Shown here: one piece after another, positions 45,823-59,300 of the stretch | How positions within the stretch are numbered: position 1 is the first letter of the stretch | How the letters are laid out: each line of letters starts with the position of its first letter | Source of the DNA: Beroe forskalii | Taxonomy: Eukaryota; Ctenophora; Nuda; Beroida; Beroidae | Length of the DNA stretch: 64,000 nucleotides | Reading direction: 5' to 3' | Assembly (NCBI GenBank): GCA_011033025.1 | Contig: WFMF01000052.1 | Location: forward strand, 382,396 to 446,395 | Program-made: the position numbers and the translations under genes | Notes under the pieces: generated by a model | The model's input: only the letters and a program-made list of their open reading frames with translations | Told to the model about the DNA's origin: nothing | Databases searched by the model: none

Positions 45823-47059
45823 TTAAGTTCTAAAATTCAATGAATGCAATTTGAATGATGCATTTTCACACTTACAGCGTGTGAATAAAAACATACATTT
45901 TAGCGAGAACCTTCAATCTAAGATGAGAAGTACGTACGGTACGTACTTTTAAATGAACCGTACTAGTACGTACTTTTTAAATCCTGGTTAAAAGTACGTA
46001 GAGGGAAATTCATGAATTATATTGCTAAACGCGGGAAAAGACGGAGCATGTGGCACAAAGAATATACTAATATATGAGGCAAATTCTAGAACTCTGCTGG
46101 AGCGTTTAGGGCGTGATTTCACGTACAAATGTGTGTAACAATAATGATCGATCCTCCACAATAGATTTTGATCTTCAAAAAATATTGTTCAATCGTACGC
46201 CCGGTACGGGTACGTACTTTTCAAATAGTTCGTACTAGTACGTACTTGTGGCCCGGTATCATACGTACTTCTCATCTTAGCCTTCAATGCAACTTGTTTA
46301 CATCCTATGTCTTCTGGCTTCAGACTTATAGGACCTGATCCGCCCTCAGACCTAACCTCGAATAAGCGGGTTAAGGCACATAATCTTAGGATATTATGAA
46401 GAAACTCTTTACCTGGAATGTCAAAAAGTTTCTTAGGAAGCATCTGACTGGCTCTATAACTGTAAATATCAGCGGAAGCTGTCATCTTATTGAGTGAAGG
46501 GTTGAGGCTTAAAACACGTTAATTCTTGTGGATAGACTTAGTCATTAAGTTATTAACATCGCATATGTCGAACCCACAGAACTCCGGCGTTTTGCTGACT
46601 ACCGAGACCAAAATAACGACCTATCATTGGCTGAAATTTGGAGGGTTTTATGTTAGGTTTGAGTGTTCACTATTCAGAATTCTTCATATAGGAAGCTCGC
46701 ATAATATACATGCATATGATGTGTATGATAATATGATGTGATATTAAGAAAATCAATGCTTCAAAGAGTTTAATAAATGCCATTTATATATGCCGAAGGT
46801 TAAAAGTGAGATGACTTCAGTCTTTTGAGTTTACCGACTTTTAAAGTTTTACTATGCCAACTGCGTTTTAGTAATAATAACATTAGTTATGTCTTCGCTC
46901 CACAAATATTATATTGCTCGGGTGCATCAGGACTCGCACGAAAGCCTAAATTCTGTCAAATTCTAAGTTCCACCACCCCACCCTAGGAAACATGTAGCTT
47001 GCGAATACCTCCTACTGAAGCACACCACCACGCAATGACCTACTACTGGAACCCGTAAC

Positions 47060-48694
47060 ATGATCAGATCAGAAGCACAGAAGACGGCATTACTACTGGT
47101 ACTACTAACTGCTATCTTGACACATCACACCAGCCATGGTGCAGCAGGCCCCATTGACAAACACCCTGACACGGTAAGTCCTTTACTAAACCGGTATTTT
47201 GATAGTTTGATTGTGAAATATTTTCTGTTCACACGATTTAAACCATCCAGCTTGTTTCCTCATAATTGATGAGGAAATAAGCTCATATAAACCCATATCT
47301 CTCGATGGGCTGTCCCCAATTAGGACCCCTGCAAGTGATCACGTGTGGTATTTACCGTCTGCCATTCCCCGGTAACTGATCAGCACGTGTTCTTCAGATC
47401 GTGAAGCCGCCGAGCATGATGCGCATTCCCGACATAGTGGAGGGGAGCTACGTGTTCGGGGGCACTAACGCCCCGGACGTGGGGATACACGACACCAACT
47501 TCATCAACAGACGCGATGCTGTGGTATGTAGTGGGCTATTTGAGTTAGTATCTACACAGGGTACCCTTTCCATACAGGGGTATGTGAGTTAGTATCGACA
47601 GGGTACCCTTTCCATACAGGGTTATCTGAGTTAGTATCGACACGGTACTCTTTCCATAGTTTCAAAGTTACCAAAATTTACCCTTTCCATAGTTCCAAAG
47701 TTACCAAAATTTACCAAAAAAGCACTTTAAGTGTTAGGTTTCTTAAAAAATTGGTCTGAAAGTGTAAGCCAATATAGTGGTATTTGGTTGACCTAGTCGG
47801 GACGACTCATAAAAAGGCTGATCAAATCGAAATACTTTGCAAATCATAAATATAGTATTAGTAATAACTAATAGCTCTAAATACTTCAATCTAGGTTTCA
47901 AATCGTTTGACCTTATCGTTGAATTGGCAAATTTGATATTTGGAAAATTGCTTTGCCAGTCACAGACAAGCAAATGAACCCAACAGACCAAGAAAATTAG
48001 GTTATGATTTATTTGTTTAATAATAGTAAATGCAACGAAATCAAGAATAACGTCCTAAACCCTCCAAACTTTATTACGACTTTGGGACATGGTATTACGA
48101 CATTGAGCGGAATTTTCGGACAATTATGTGACTCAGTCACTGAATTACAGTCATCTCAAAGCTCAGAAACAGAACTCAAGTCGATCACTCAATCAAAACC
48201 ATCATGTAAAATGCTTTGTGTATGTACTGACAGATCACAGGATGCCTTGAATGGTATGCCGTCTAAACCGTCAACATTTCCATCTATTGGGCTATTGTGA
48301 CAGATGTAGAAAGATTTATTAAGCTTTCGATTGATTTGGAAGCGTGTTTACTGATTCTGATGGGACCTCTTATCAGCAAACGTTATGCATTCCTCAAGAT
48401 ACAACCATTTTCAGCGTAGCATTTATTGTATTTCCTGGTGCACCACTCCGTATAATTACTAGCTCAGTTAGTAATTATACGGGGTGGTGCAGCAGGAAAT
48501 ATAGTAACTGTATTTCCTCCCGCAGTGCGACAGTGAAGCGAACAGGGGGTGCTACCGGCGGTGCCTGTCCCTGAAGCAGACATGTCTGTGCGGTTCTAAC
48601 GGTAAGACCTACCGGAACCAGTGCGAGATGTCCTGCATGCGGAAGGTGGAGATGTCCACCATCAACTGGGCCCACTTCGGAGAGTGCAAGTCTC
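47060..48694 (+). CDS. testican exons 1-3, second copy
   Basis: Exons 47060-47173 (signal peptide, identical to 53348-53461), 47398-47523 and 48526-48694 (Kazal). Same splice phases as the full gene. All ten base differences from the other copy are synonymous. No downstream exons 4-10 follow before block Y ends at 49140, so alone it would read into a stop (CKSRE then TAG) if not spliced. It is either an allelic copy placed in the wrong spot, an upstream alternative set of first exons that could splice to exon 4 in phase, or a truncated duplicate. Confidence 0.8.
47521..47660. repeat. tandem repeat right after testican exon 2 donor
   Basis: Three units of GAGTTAGTATCGACAGGGTA + CCCTTTCCATACAGG (about 45-48 bp) begin within 20 bases of the GTATGT donor; a GGTATGTGAG-like donor copy recurs at 47579. 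The other Y copy (53831-53920) has two units. Confidence 0.75.
48429..48502. repeat. palindrome before exon 3, only in Y copy 1
   Basis: Arms TGCACCACTCCGTATAATTAC and its complement around a 7-base loop, 24-97 bp upstream of the Kazal exon acceptor. Y copy 2 (54652-54680) has a single arm. Confidence 0.85.
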
Positions 48695-49282
48695 GTGAGT
48701 AGGGCTTTTCACTACCAACCTCAGTATTTTAAGCTTTTAAGCCACAAACCACCGTGCTTCAATGATCAATTTACAAATCACTTAACCGCAGTACAGAAGT
48801 GCTGTGTTTTGACCGTTTCATTACGTTTATCTACAAACCATAGTACAGAAGTGCTGTAATATGATCAATCCATGTCTCTATAGTTTGTAGGCATGAATTA
48901 TATGATTTTCTCAGAACATGTATACAAGTAATGCAAAGCACATTGTCACATTGTACATGATAAGGAGTAGGATTGAAATTTGAATCATAACATTGAATAT
49001 CAAATTTGAAATTGCTATTTACATCCTTTGAAATTTTTAAACCTGCGAATCGATAGTAGCTAATAATCAAAAGTCCAATGAATAAAAGAAACAGATACAA
49101 ACATGTATTGGATAACAGTAAAAAATCTGAATTCAATTCTGATCTACCTCCAGTGCCGGAAGCTAACACTAAAGCCAAACTAAACTATAGTTTTTATAAT
49201 TACTGGATTGGACAACGAACAGCCTACAGGTGTTCTAATAGGGCATAAATGAGCATAAATTTATAAACAAGGATTATAATAT

Positions 49283-50222
49283 AAAGGTGGACATTGCGAT
49301 TTGTTTGCACCCACAACGAAGCCATCTACGATCCTCTTTGGCCAACATACAAAAAATCGCCTCTGCTATACACCTTAAGGTACCCAAAAATCAATATTTC
49401 GCCAATAACTCTCTTCCTGACCATGGCCATTCTAGGGCATATGTTTATTAACATGTATGTAAACATGATACGACTTATTAGCGCCCAAAAGGAGATCTGT
49501 ACGACTTTATTGGGCCATTGGGCCAAAATACAAAAATCGCCTCTGCTATATCCAGCGGTTGCCCAAAATCAGTTTTTCGCCCACATCTCTCTTCCTGAGC
49601 ATTATAGGGCAAATCTGTATTGACAATTGTCTAGAAACATGACTATTGCGCTTCGTTTGCGCAATAGTCTCTACGACCTTCCCGAGCCAAGTTATGAAAT
49701 ATCAAGCCTGCACATAACCTTAAGAAAAAGGGCGTGGTCAATATCGACTTGTCGCCATCTAGATCAGATGTCGTAACCGAGCTAATTCCATTCTACATGG
49801 TCTAAAGGCCTAGCAACCGTCGATAAATCGCTTCAAACACAGGTTACTAACGGATTTTCGAAAATCACCGAAAATTTGCTTCGCGTATGGCTTAAAAACT
49901 GTTTTTCGGTCATAACTTTTTCTCTGATCATTTTAGGGCATATGTTTATTAACAAGTCGTATATAAACATGGCCATTGCGCTTCGTTTGCGCCCAAAAAC
50001 GAAGTCTCTACGACCTTCCTGAGCCAAGTTATGAAAAATCAAGCCTGCGTGTAACCTCAAAAAAGGGCGTGGTCAATATCGACTTGTCGCCATCGAGATC
50101 AGATGTCGTGACCGAGCTAATTCGATTCTACATGGTCTAAAGGCCTAATAACCGTCGAGAAATCGCTTTTAACACGGGTTGCTAACGGATGGCATTTTTT
50201 GGACATTTCGTCTTGGACTAAT
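49283..50222 (+). repeat. inverted-repeat element E, right side (tandem units of about 330 bp)
   Basis: Units recur at about 330 bp (CTTCGTTTGCGC...GAGCCAAGTTATG at 49651 and 49981), preceded by more diverged units from 49283 (AAAAATCGCCTCTGCTATA at 49355 and 49534). It ends GGACATTTCGTCTTGGACT at about 50217, the reverse complement of the start of the 34124 copy. AATAT lies at the outer side of both ends. Confidence 0.8.
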
Positions 50223-51038
50223 ATGAGCTCAGCGCATTGCAATCAATCAGAAGTTTTAAAAGGTCACAGTTGTATTCATAACATGTGTATTTCGCGCATT
50301 TTTAAAAAGACATTGTAATTATTATTATTACTACGCAGCATAATTTATCGGGCTTTGCAACTTTCGAGGCATGAGCCGCCCAGGTTCTCTTATACTCTTG
50401 TATGGCATGGTTCAGCTATCTGTTCCATTACTGGCAGGAGGACTTCTACATTGTAATTTGCGGATTGGGATGTTTCATATAAGTTGCATTGTTGGTTGTA
50501 ATTCCTTTTCCTGAATAACGTTACACTACAAGTTGTTTGTAATTTTATTCATACACTGGCTGCATTATAGTAGCTCATATTGTCTGGTTTTCATTGATCG
50601 CTTTTTGTGTCTGTCAAACAACGCATGTCGCATACATAATATAAGCAGACACTCGGTTTGCTTATATTTAGAAATTACTTGGCCAAAGATTTTTAATAAA
50701 TCAGGTAATATTATAGCCCAGGATCTTGGAAAAATTAGAAAATAACTGTACTGATTTATGAAAATAAGAAACTTATACCTTTATACTGCGGAAACTTATA
50801 CTGCAGCCTAAAATTTCGACATTTTGGTCTTGAAAATGTTGAGGTCCTATTGCGAGAAAATCATTTTCATGTAGAATTTCTGTAGAATGGTATTGAATAT
50901 TGTACAGTTAAGTTCTAAAATTCGATGAATGCAATTTGAATGATGCATTTTCACACTTACAGCGTGTGAATGAAAAAATACATTTTTAGCGAGCACCTTC
51001 AATGCAACTTGTTTACTTCCTCTGTCTTCTGACTTATA

Positions 51039-51307
51039 AGGCCCATAGCCAGGATTTTTTCCGGGAAGGGCCTTGAGCCACGAGCAAGCTGCGGCAGGGG
51101 TCTTTGGGCGGATCCCCTGGCGGGGGGTCAAGGGGACGGAGCCACCTGGAAAATTTAAAGAAAATTGGGGCGCTGTAGAATGTTTAACCAGGCCAAATAA
51201 ATATGATTATCAGTCAAAATACTATCAGTCAAACTTATTTTTGAAATGGTACCTTTTCTTCCGAGGGGGGCTGCAGCCCCCCTACCCCCCCTCTATCTAC
51301 GGGCCTG
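51039..51307. mobile_element. 269-bp GC-rich element with 9-bp target duplication
   Basis: Begins AGGCCCATAGCCAGGATTTT and ends TCTATCTACGGGCCT(G). Flanked by TGACTTATA on both sides (51030-51038, 51308-51316); Y copy 1 has the sequence once (about 46320-46331). A 9-bp duplication fits Mutator-like elements (8 bp would fit hAT). It contains GGGGGGCTGCAGCCCCCC, a perfect palindrome. Confidence 0.75.
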
Positions 51308-51779
51308 TGACTTATAGGACCCGATCCGCCCTCAGACCTTACCTCGAATAAGCGGGTTAAGGCATATAATCTTAGGATATTATGAAGAAACTCTTTACTT
51401 GGAATGTCAAAAAGTTTCTTAGGAAGCATCTGACTGGCTCTATAACTGTAAATATCAGCGGAAGCTGTCATCTTATTGAGTGAAGGGTTGAGTCCTAAAA
51501 CAGTAAAACATGTCAATTCTCGTGGATAGACTTAGTCATTAAGTTATTAACATCGCATATGTCGAACCCACAGAACTCCGGCGTTTTGCTGACTACCGAG
51601 ACCAAAATAACGAGCTATCATTGGCTGAGATTTGGAGGGTTTTATGTTAAGTTTGAGTGTTCACTATTCAGAATATATAGGACGCTCGCATAATATACAT
51701 GCATATGATGTGTATGATAATATGATGTGATATTAAGAAAATCAATGCTTCAAAGAGTTTAATAAATGCCATTTATATA

Positions 51780-53090
51780 CTACGTAACGTTTATCATGGC
51801 ATATTTTATATTGTTATCAGAGGAAAAAGGAAATTATTTGAGCTATAAAATTGTGCACACAATTCGTGAAATAGATGAACATTTTCGAAAATCCATGGTA
51901 TGAAGCCTATCCTTTTTTGACATAGTCCCAGGCGCTCAACAACTGCTAAACTGATGTTATCCCAATTCCAGTGTTGAAGCTTCTTGAATTAAGTGGTGAA
52001 TGCTGTCTTAAAGGACTCGCTTAAGGGTCAGGGTTGGTTTTTTCCGTTGAATATCATCGTCTTAAATGCTAGCCATAGCCAGGAACCACTGGTAATATAT
52101 TTGGGCAAGCAGGGAGGCCATAGAGCTGGAAAGTTTTTACTTATCATTTTGTCATCAAAACCGCTTAAATTATTTTTTGGTCAAAATTGAGGTATGGGGG
52201 GTCACTCCAGTGCTCCTGAGTTTAGATCAGGTTGGATTCTAGCTAGATTTGAGGCTTTTGCTGGAAAACTTCACCCACTTCAAATTTGAGTGCTGATTTA
52301 GAGCCATTTGAGCTCCATTATGGTGAAATGATTAAGGCAAATCAGGCTTTTGGCCAAAACAACACCCCAAACCAGCATTGTTATGTGGCCCAATGGGTTG
52401 CTCAGCTTCCTTAGGCATTGTATTGCATTATGCTTACTCCAGTTAGCCATTTCCGACCAACACAACCCATGAAAAACCTGTAAACCATTAGTGAGGCTAT
52501 ATTCTCTAGTGTCTCAGCGAAGCTGACCTCGCATCAACTCTGGCCTGTTTGTGGTACTCAGTTGACTTTTTAAGAACTTTTGCATATCTAGTGATTTTGG
52601 TGATGATTAGCACGAAATATTCTCCAACATTCAAGTGAAAATCGCGAGTTTTCTGGATTCTGCCGCCAAAATAGTGAGCTGCATTTTTTGAAGCACTGTT
52701 CTCACTCTCTCTGAATGATTTGACTAAATGAGCATTTTCTTGCCGTTCCATAGGTTTGAAGATAACCTATGGGCCTCAAGTTTGTTCAAAATATTCCTAA
52801 GAGTCAAAATATGGTCGATGTTTTCATTGGGGAAGAACAAAATGTGTCGCCACGGTCGTCTAACTGCTATCAGGGAACATGGTAAAATAACCTCACTGAG
52901 AGCCTCTTTTTTCCTACTTAGAATAAAAATCTTCACAACTACCAGACCATTTTGAAATTCATGAAATGAACATTTGAACATCAAATGTTCATCTATTAGC
53001 TCCATCAGGGCGATATCAATCGACCTCAAAACTAAAAGCATGTCCCTGCTACAGCTCTCTCAAATGTGCCATAATAAACGAAACAGACGA
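51780..53090. mobile_element. 1311-bp insertion with short imperfect terminal repeats
   Basis: Y copy 1 reads ATTTATATATGCCGAAGG without it (46780-46800). Subterminal inverted repeats CGTTTATCATGGCATATTT and CAAATGTGCCATAATAAACG. Flanking duplication is TATA or ATATA (ambiguous). Minus-strand frames 52506-52751 and 52724-53041 may be remnants of an internal gene; not recognised. Confidence 0.7.
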
Positions 53091-53347
53091 TATATGCCGA
53101 AGGTTAAGTGAGATGACTTCAGTCTTTTGAGTTTACCGACTTTTAAAGTTTTACTATGCCAACTGCGTTTTAGTAATAACATAAGTTATGTCTTCGCTCC
53201 ATAAATATTTCTGGGGCGCATTATAAGGACTCTCAAGAAAGCCTAAATTCTGTCAAGTTCTTAATTCACCCAAGGAAACATGTAGCTTGCGAATACCTCC
53301 TACTGAAGCACACCACCACGCAATGACCTACTACTGGAACCCGTAAC

Positions 53348-56300
53348 ATGATCAGATCAGAAGCACAGAAGACGGCATTACTACTGGTACTACTAACTGC
53401 TATCTTGACACATCACACCAGCCATGGTGCAGCAGGCCCCATTGACAAACACCCTGACACGGTAAGACCCAGTATCAAACTGATAGTTTGATTATGGAAT
53501 ATTTCCTGTTCACATGATTGAAACCATCCAGCTTATTTCCTCATAATTGATGAGGAAATAAGCTCATATAAACCAATATCTCTCGATGGGATGTCCCCAT
53601 TTAGGACCCCTACTAGATCACTCTACCTATTATGTCTACCTGTTATACCGTGAGATAAAATGATAGGCTGTCCCCCGACGGTTTACACTGATCCGCAAAT
53701 TCATCAGATCGTGAAGCCGCCGAGCATGATGCGTATTCCCGACATAGTGGAGGGGAGCTACGTGTTCGGGGGCACCAACGCTCCGGACGTGGGGATACAC
53801 GACACCAACTTCATCAACAGACGCGATGCAGTGGTATGTACTGGGAGGTAGTATCTACACAGGGTACTCTTTCCATACAGGGCTATGTGAGTTAGTATCG
53901 ACAGGGTACCCTTTCCATAGTTCCAAGTGGTACCAAAAGTTACCAAAAAAGCACTTATGGTGTTAGGTTTCTTGAGAATTGGTCTGAAATTGTAGGCCAA
54001 TATAGTGGTATTTGGTTGACCTAGTCGAGACGACTCATAAAAAGGCTGATCAAATCAGAATACTTTGCAAATAATAAATAGGTATAGTATTAGTAATAGC
54101 TCTAAATACTTCAATCTAGGTTTCAAATCGTTTGACCTTATCGTTGAATTGACAAATTTGATATTTGGAAAATTGCTTTGCCAGTCACAGACAAGCAAAT
54201 GAACCCAACAGACCAAGAGAATTAGATTATGATTTATTTGTTTAATGATAATAAATGCAACGAAATTAAGAACAACGTCCTAAACCCTCCAAACTTTATT
54301 ACGACTTTGGGGCATGGTATTACGACATTGAGCAGAATTTTCGGACAATTAACTATGTGACTCGGCCACTAAATAACAGTCATCTCACAGCTCAGAAACA
54401 GAACTCAAGTCAATCACTCAATCAAAACTTCCATCTAAAATGCTTTGTGTAGGTATTGACATGATGCCTTGCACGGTATGCCGTCTATACCGTCACCATT
54501 TCCATCGATTGGGCTATTTTGATATAGAAAGATTTAAGCTTTCGATTTGGAAGCGTGTTTACTGATTCTGATGGGATCTCTAATCAGCAAGCATTATGCA
54601 TTTCTCCCGATATTATAACCATTTTCACCTTGACGTTTACTGTTTTTCCTCCTGCACCACTCCGTATAATTACTAACTGTATTCCTCCCGCAGTGCGACA
54701 GTGAAGCGAACAGGGGGTGCTACCGCCGGTGTCTGTCCCTGAAGCAGACCTGTTTGTGCGGTTCTAACGGTAAGACATACCGGAACCAGTGCGAGATGTC
54801 CTGCATGCGGAAGGTGGAGATGTCCACCATCAACTGGGCCCACTTCGGAGAGTGCAAGTCCCGTGAGTAGAGCTTTTTTCTACAAACCACAGTATTTTAA
54901 GATAAAAACCACAGTATACATAAGTTCTGTAATCTGATCAATCCATGTCTCTATAGTTCGTAGGCATGAACTATATGATTTTCTCAGAACATGTAACAAG
55001 TAATGCAAAGCACATTGTCACATTGTACATGATAAGGAGTAGGACTGAATTATAGCATTATATTCCAAATTTGAAATTACTATTTACTGCCGTAAATTTT
55101 TTAAACCTGCGAACCGATAGTAGCTTATAATCGAAATTCTAATGAATAGATGAAACAGATTGATACTTGTAGGTATTGGATAACAGTAAAAAATCTGAAT
55201 TCCAAACCTATACCTGTTTTAATAACCTATCAAACAAGGCTGGTACCCATCTCATAACAACTATCTAACTGTACAGCCTGCCCGATTGAGAAGCAGATGA
55301 GATACAAGAAAATGGTGAAAGATTACATGATGACCAGATACCTCAGAAAAAAAGTTAGGAGGTTTGCATGGGTCAAATTATCTTTGTAAATAATTATTTC
55401 ATTTTGATGATATAAACTCACGTATTATTTAGCAGCCATAGTCACATGATATGGGCAATGTTTAGGAAATACCGTACGCTACATTATAAAATACATATAT
55501 TACTCATAATATATTACGCAAGCCCTACAACGAATGCTATTCGAGGTATTTCCAAGAAACGTCATAAAATGTTAACATTCAGCACATTATAATTCCCGAC
55601 TTGGCTATATATCAGACCATGATGCTCAGGTGTAGGAATCTGGCTAACTGCTCCCAAGCCAAGCTGGTTATGGAGTACACAGAGGGAGAGCAGTCCATAT
55701 TGGAGTGCCCTGACTACATCTCATCCTTTCTCCTCTTCACGGAAATGAGATGCCCAGGTACGTCACCATGTGTGCAGCTCACATTGCATTCCTACTTGAG
55801 ATCATGGTATTTGTTTGCTCGTTTAGCTGAACCAAACTTTGACATGGTCTTTCTATTGGACTTGCATAATATGAAACACGCTGATGAACTTTCACATTCT
55901 TACATGTGAGCTCAATGTGCAATATTAAAGGACACTTAATGCACATTGGAGTGACATTTTTCTTCGAAAAACAAGTTTTAATCCAGTTCGAAAACACAAA
56001 TGATTCTTACGATCTAAAGAGACAAGCCCCACACGGGACTTATCTAGTGATAATATGATTTGATTTAGGCTACCGAATGCATTAAAGCAAATGTTGATTC
56101 ATGTTTCAAATTTATTGGAATCACACAAATTAAGCTGTTTTCTAAGTGAAAACAACTCAGGACCCAACGTGGTGAAACCAAAAACCGGGAAAATTTTTCT
56201 GGACAATGTGTTGGGTGCAATAAGCTCTCTTGGACACAGTGCGTTGAATATGCCGTAGGGAAGCATGAGCAAACTCTGTAGTGTGCAGCCTTTGTGAAGT

Positions 56301-59300
56301 GAACTCTTTCCGCCTTTCTCTGCACTTTTTACATACTTGCATTGCATACAAATACTGAATACTGATATGTATACTCACTTTATCTACACTTCATCTCTAG
56401 GTTTCTAGGGTACATTATCTACCAAGTCCTGACTTTCAAACCCACAAAGAAGCAACCCGGATGTGAGAAATAGTCAGATAAGAACCAAAAATTCAGATAA
56501 GAACCTAGATTTTGGAAACAAAATATGTAGTTTTGGAGTTTCTAGTGGACTTAAGAGATCTAAACTAGAATTGGCTATAGAACCAAACCAGCTGTCGACC
56601 GTGAATCTGATGATTCTGTGAATCAAATAATGGAAAAGAATGCAAAATTTCTGCATTGAATATGTTCCCAGATTTCTGGCACAACAGTGATTTTTTTCAA
56701 AGGAAAAGGGGTCAAGACGTAAAAACTCAGTGGGACATGAGATTGGTATAATTTAACTGATATTCATTATAAAAGGAAAAAGAAAAAAACACACACAACT
56801 CAATGGCAGCCATCAATCATATGGTACCAATCTCGTTTCCGAATTTAAAGTTTTGACTTGACCCCTTATCCTTTCAAAACAACGAAAAGGACATGGGAAA
56901 AGAAGAGAAGAAAGAATAAAAAGATATATCGAGAGATATCGTTTAACATTAGCATACAACTGTGGCTGTCCTACAGTAATACTATCCGAAACCTTCCTAC
57001 CAACTCTGGGATGTCTATGAGTCCCTGGGCAATGCCTGTCCTGTGTCCAGATGAATGACTGATTCATTAACTTAATTCTGCTGATTGTATGAATGTGAGA
57101 TTTTTCATCTAATAATCTAATAATCTTGAAAATTTTTCAATTTTTAGCTGAAATTCCTGAGAGCTTGATTGATTACCCTTAGCATATTACTTGATTAGCA
57201 TTAATCTCTGTAAATTACATGTGTTATGCAGAATCTAATGCATGATTTGTTTTGATTGCTGCCAAAGACCCGGTTTTATTATTATATGATCAATAACAAT
57301 TTGTAGTTTGTGGGCTTAGTTATATAGAAATGATAATAATAATCCCTAATTATAGTTTATCTAGATTAGATTGGAATATTGAAATAACTGGGATGTCCAC
57401 ACAACACACGTGTTGCGTAACAGACCAACGCGTTTTGATTTACTTAGATACATTTAGAACCGGGTTAATCGAGCAGATCAAAGTGATTTTAGGCCTGCAC
57501 TAGACCAACCGGAAAACTTGCTAACCGGTGTCAAACTGATGAATAGCTATTAGCTAGTCCTCAATTTAGCTTGAACCTTTGCCAATAATTTCATTGATAT
57601 CACGCGGATGATGTTTTCTGATGGCCTGTATGAGTTTAAATCTATTCTTTCTGATTGTTAAAGTCTATAAAGCTATAACTGGGGGTGAAGTTACCTTATC
57701 ATTCAGCCGCTTATTGATGGTTGAATCATAGTTTCATGTTCTACGATCATGTTTTTCATCATGGAATGTGTTCCATGAGCTATGATCAATTCTAAAATAT
57801 TGCTTCTAGGTTACACGGCTCTTCAGTTAGGAAGAGTTCTTGACAACGAGGCTGTATTGGACTGCACTTCAATCAAAGTGGTCGAAAATAAACTTTTCAA
57901 TGACAGAAACTGCGCAAGGCAAAGGAAAGGTAGGTTCCGGAATGATTGGACATCAAAAGTTTTTAATAAGAAAACACCTAAATATCTAACCCCTTGTACA
58001 ATGGAACATCGTTCTATCTGTCAGTAATAATGATATAATAGTATGCCATTAAAGTATAGAATACTTTTTGGCCGGTTTTATAGCTCATCTAAGAATTGAT
58101 GTCATATAATTTTCTTCATTTTATAAGTCGACGTGGTCGGTGCGGTGGCAATTTACTGGCCTCGACATACCAAAATTGCTTGCGATATAATTGCTGTTTT
58201 GGCAGGACTCTCTGAGAAAGAGCTGATATCGTGGGCATTTGACGAAATAGACACAGACAATGACTGGCAACTGACGGAGAAAGAACTATCTGTGAGTAGT
58301 CGGATGCAGATAATAATATCAATATCGATCACTATACGCAGACGTTCATTTCATCTAACCCATATGATATCTCCCCTCAGTCTGAACACATCAAATTATT
58401 TCAAGGTGACGTTATTATGATTTAACAAAAGTGAGCATTGAGTATGCATAATTGCCTGTTCATCGTACGCGGCTATCACATACAGTTAATATTGTGCATA
58501 TTGTTGAAGATATATCTAAATTGACCTGGACAAATTAATACTCAAATATTGTAACTCGGATGTATTTGATAGAGGCAAACTGCCAGTGTCGATGGCTTTA
58601 CCAAGTATTCCAGCTATCACTCCAAATCCTCATTAATTAACCCGGACAAATCTATAGATACTGAATACTGATAGCATTACTTTCTTACTTTTTAGAATAG
58701 CCGCGTGCATATTCCCGAATAACTCCCATTCTCAATCTCATGGAATTGGCTAAGCATTGCATAGTGTTGAAGTATAGTAGTATATATATACGTGTTTGTT
58801 AAATCGTTTTAAAAATATTATTCTAACCTATGAATCTCACTTTATAAGAATTCCTTGTATCTGATTTATTAATTTCCCGTTGAAATATTTCTTTGTACAT
58901 GCTCGTTAAACGATAACAGTAATAGTTATTATAAGTAAAGGGCGCTGGCAGAAACTATAGGACGGGCGTGGTCGAGAATGCAAGAAGAAATAACAGGAAT
59001 ATCTCAAATTATAGTAATTTGATGACGTCACATTCGTCTAAGTTCCTGCCAGCGAACATTGAAAAATAGTCCAAATTTACCTGTATTTTCTTCAGATGTT
59101 ATCCGTGGTTCCGGATGCAGCTTGCAGCGAAACATTCTTCAGTGGATGCGACACCAATAAGGACGGCTACGTGCGGGGAGATGAGTGGAGTATCTGTCTG
59201 GGGTGTCCAGGTAACTTCCTCCTAACTTCTTCTGGCACCTAGAATAATAGAATGCAGTGCAGGTATTTAGATTGGAATATTTTATATGGCAAAAAGCGCT

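Larger units (their letters stand above)
43637..49140. repeat. block Y, copy 1
   Basis: Collinear with 50223-55200 from GAGCTCAGCGCATTGCAATC to the sequence around AACAGTAAAAAATCTGAATTC. Carries testican exons 1-3. It differs by the piggyBac-type insertion (44321-45822) and by lacking the insertions at 51039 and 51780. Confidence 0.93.
50223..55200. repeat. block Y, copy 2
   Basis: Second copy of block Y. It continues into testican exon 4 and the rest of that gene. Carries two insertions not found in copy 1 (51039-51307 and 51780-53090). Confidence 0.93.
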
